Source: Actinomycetes bacterium
GTDB taxonomy: Bacteria; Actinomycetota; Acidimicrobiia; Acidimicrobiales; RAAP-2
Direction of reading: 5' to 3'
Assembly: GCA_021810205.1 (NCBI GenBank)
Contig: JAJZJC010000022.1
Location: 1-41,996 of the forward strand
Length of the DNA: 41,996 bases
Every line of letters starts with the position of its first letter. The first letter of the stretch is position 1. Positions 41,010 through 41,996 of the stretch are shown one piece after another. Both the position numbers and the translations under genes were made by a program. The notes under the pieces are model-generated. The model was not told the origin of the DNA. It searched no databases and saw only the letters and a program-made list of their open reading frames with translations.

Positions 41010-41996
41010 TTGTCGGTCGTCGTCGTGGGCATCGAGCACCAACAGGCGCCGCTCGACCTGCTCGAACGCGTCGCCATGGGCGAGACCACGATCACCAAGG
41101 CGCTCGAGACCGTGCGCTCGTGGGACAACGTAGAAGAAGTCGTGGTCCTCTCCACCTGCCTGCGCACGGAGATCTACGTCGTGGTCGACCGCTTCCACGA
41201 GGCGGTGAACGACGTGTGGGGGCTTCTCGCGGCCCATGCCGGGCTGCCGGCCGAGGCGATCCAGGCGCACACGACGGTCCGCTTCGACGACGACGTCGCT
41301 GTCCACCTGTTCTCCGTGGCCGCGGGGCTCGAGTCGGCCGTCCTCGGCGAGACCGAGATCCTGGGCCAGGTCCGCCGTGCCTGGGAGCGCGCCCGTGACG
41401 AGCGCGCGTGCGGGCCCGTGCTCTCGGGACTGTTCCGCAGCGCTGTCCAGGCGGGCAAGCGGGTGCGCTCACACACGGGCATCGCGCGTGGCACTACCTC
41501 GTTCTCGCATGCGGCCATCGAGCTCGCGGAGCAGCGCAGGGCCGGGGGGCTCCGGGGTGCGGACGTGGCGGTCGTCGGTGCAGGTGAGATGGGCGGGGGC
41601 GTGCTCCAGGCACTCGGGGACCTCCCTGTGGACCGGCGCCCGGCGAGCGTCGTGATCGCCAACCGGAACCGGGAGCGTGCACGCCGGCTTGCCGAGGCGG
41701 TGCCACCGGTGCTCGACGCACGCGCGGTCGGGATGGAGGACCTGGCGCGCACCGTCGCCGGCGCGCACGTCGTGTTCACCGCCGTCGAGTCCGGCGGCCA
41801 TCTGTTGAGCGCCGATCAGCTCGCCGACGTCGGCGCGGGTCGCGAGGACGGCGTGCTCGTGGTCGATCTCGGCGTGCCCCGGAACGTCGACCCTGCCGCT
41901 GGTGCGCTCGACGGCGTCACCCTCCTCGACATGGACGACCTGCGCTCGGCAGTGACACGCGCGATCGACGAGCGCCGGGCCGAGGCCGAGCGCGCG
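41010..41996 (+). CDS. hemA: glutamyl-tRNA reductase (C-terminus outside window)
   Basis: The frame is open from a TTG at 41010 to the window end, 329 codons. It shows the HemA layout: VVVVGIEHQQAPLDLLERV, the catalytic Cys in LSTCLRTEIYVV, FSVAAGLESAVLGETEILGQ, FRSAVQAGKRVRSHTGIARG, then the NADPH-binding domain VAVVGAGEMGG and VVIANRNRERARRLAE. It reduces glutamyl-tRNA to glutamate-1-semialdehyde, the first step of tetrapyrrole synthesis. GAGGAAGG lies 10 bp before the TTG; a GTG at 41025 would shorten the first strand. The C-terminal dimerisation domain is cut off by the window edge. Confidence 0.95.
   Translation, partial: MSVVVVGIEHQQAPLDLLERVAMGETTITKALETVRSWDNVEEVVVLSTCLRTEIYVVVDRFHEAVNDVWGLLAAHAGLPAEAIQAHTTVRFDDDVAVHLFSVAAGLESAVLGETEILGQVRRAWERARDERACGPVLSGLFRSAVQAGKRVRSHTGIARGTTSFSHAAIELAEQRRAGGLRGADVAVVGAGEMGGGVLQALGDLPVDRRPASVVIANRNRERARRLAEAVPPVLDARAVGMEDLARTVAGAHVVFTAVESGGHLLSADQLADVGAGREDGVLVVDLGVPRNVDPAAGALDGVTLLDMDDLRSAVTRAIDERRAEAERA

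Overview
The window is high-GC (about 70 percent by eye), gene-dense actinobacterial DNA. Recognisable markers are recA with a Bacillus/actinobacterial type LexA box, the rimO-pgsA-cinA cluster, mycothiol glycosyltransferase mshA followed by a YbjN protein, proC followed by a small excisionase-type HTH protein, rex followed by hemA, and nickel superoxide dismutase with its maturation protease. GTG and TTG starts are common and 1-4 bp start/stop overlaps are frequent. The mixture (tethered ECF sigma factor, Ser/Thr-rich surface proteins with sortase, SodN/SodX, cupredoxin) would fit a deep-branching class such as Acidimicrobiia; this placement is inference.

Layout. 0-5.2 kb: an ECF sigma factor carrying a C-terminal membrane segment and a repetitive Ser/Thr/Gly-rich tail (minus strand, running off the left edge) faces a three-gene plus-strand unit: an exported wall-anchored protein, a sortase and a Ser/Thr-rich membrane protein. 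5.2-8.3 kb: a CYTH-CHAD protein, a Nudix hydrolase and an SRAP/HMCES protein. 8.4-11.8 kb: a large tricorn-type protease. 12-18 kb: tRNA-Ser(GCU), rimO-pgsA-cinA, a HigBA-like pair, thpR, and recA with its SOS box. 18.1-20.0 kb: a DUF3048 lipoprotein and a left-handed beta-helix acyltransferase.

20-28.3 kb is a decay zone. It holds a broken LOG/TIGR00725-like gene, an isolated 57-codon Cys-containing ORF ending at a strong terminator, comF, a LigD polymerase-domain remnant, an ABC-F ATPase, a response-regulator/anti-sigma-kinase fusion lacking key residues, a nitronate monooxygenase-like N-terminal stub, a slightly atypical tRNA-Lys(UUU) followed by a wrecked tyrosine integrase, a triple hairpin repeat, a membrane protein, a cupin and a LytR_C-type protein. 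It looks like an old integration site where genes have lost internal segments.

28.4-42 kb returns to intact genes: GNAT acetyltransferase, PLP decarboxylase, DUF1801, class V aminotransferase/desulfurase, a DksA-like zinc protein, a membrane cupredoxin, divergent sodN and sodX, STAS and XRE regulators, mshA-ybjN, proC, HTH, SAM hydroxide adenosyltransferase, rex and hemA (cut by the right edge).

A theme across the whole window is short (10-27 bp) near-perfect tandem duplications, at least twelve of them, in both coding and non-coding DNA.
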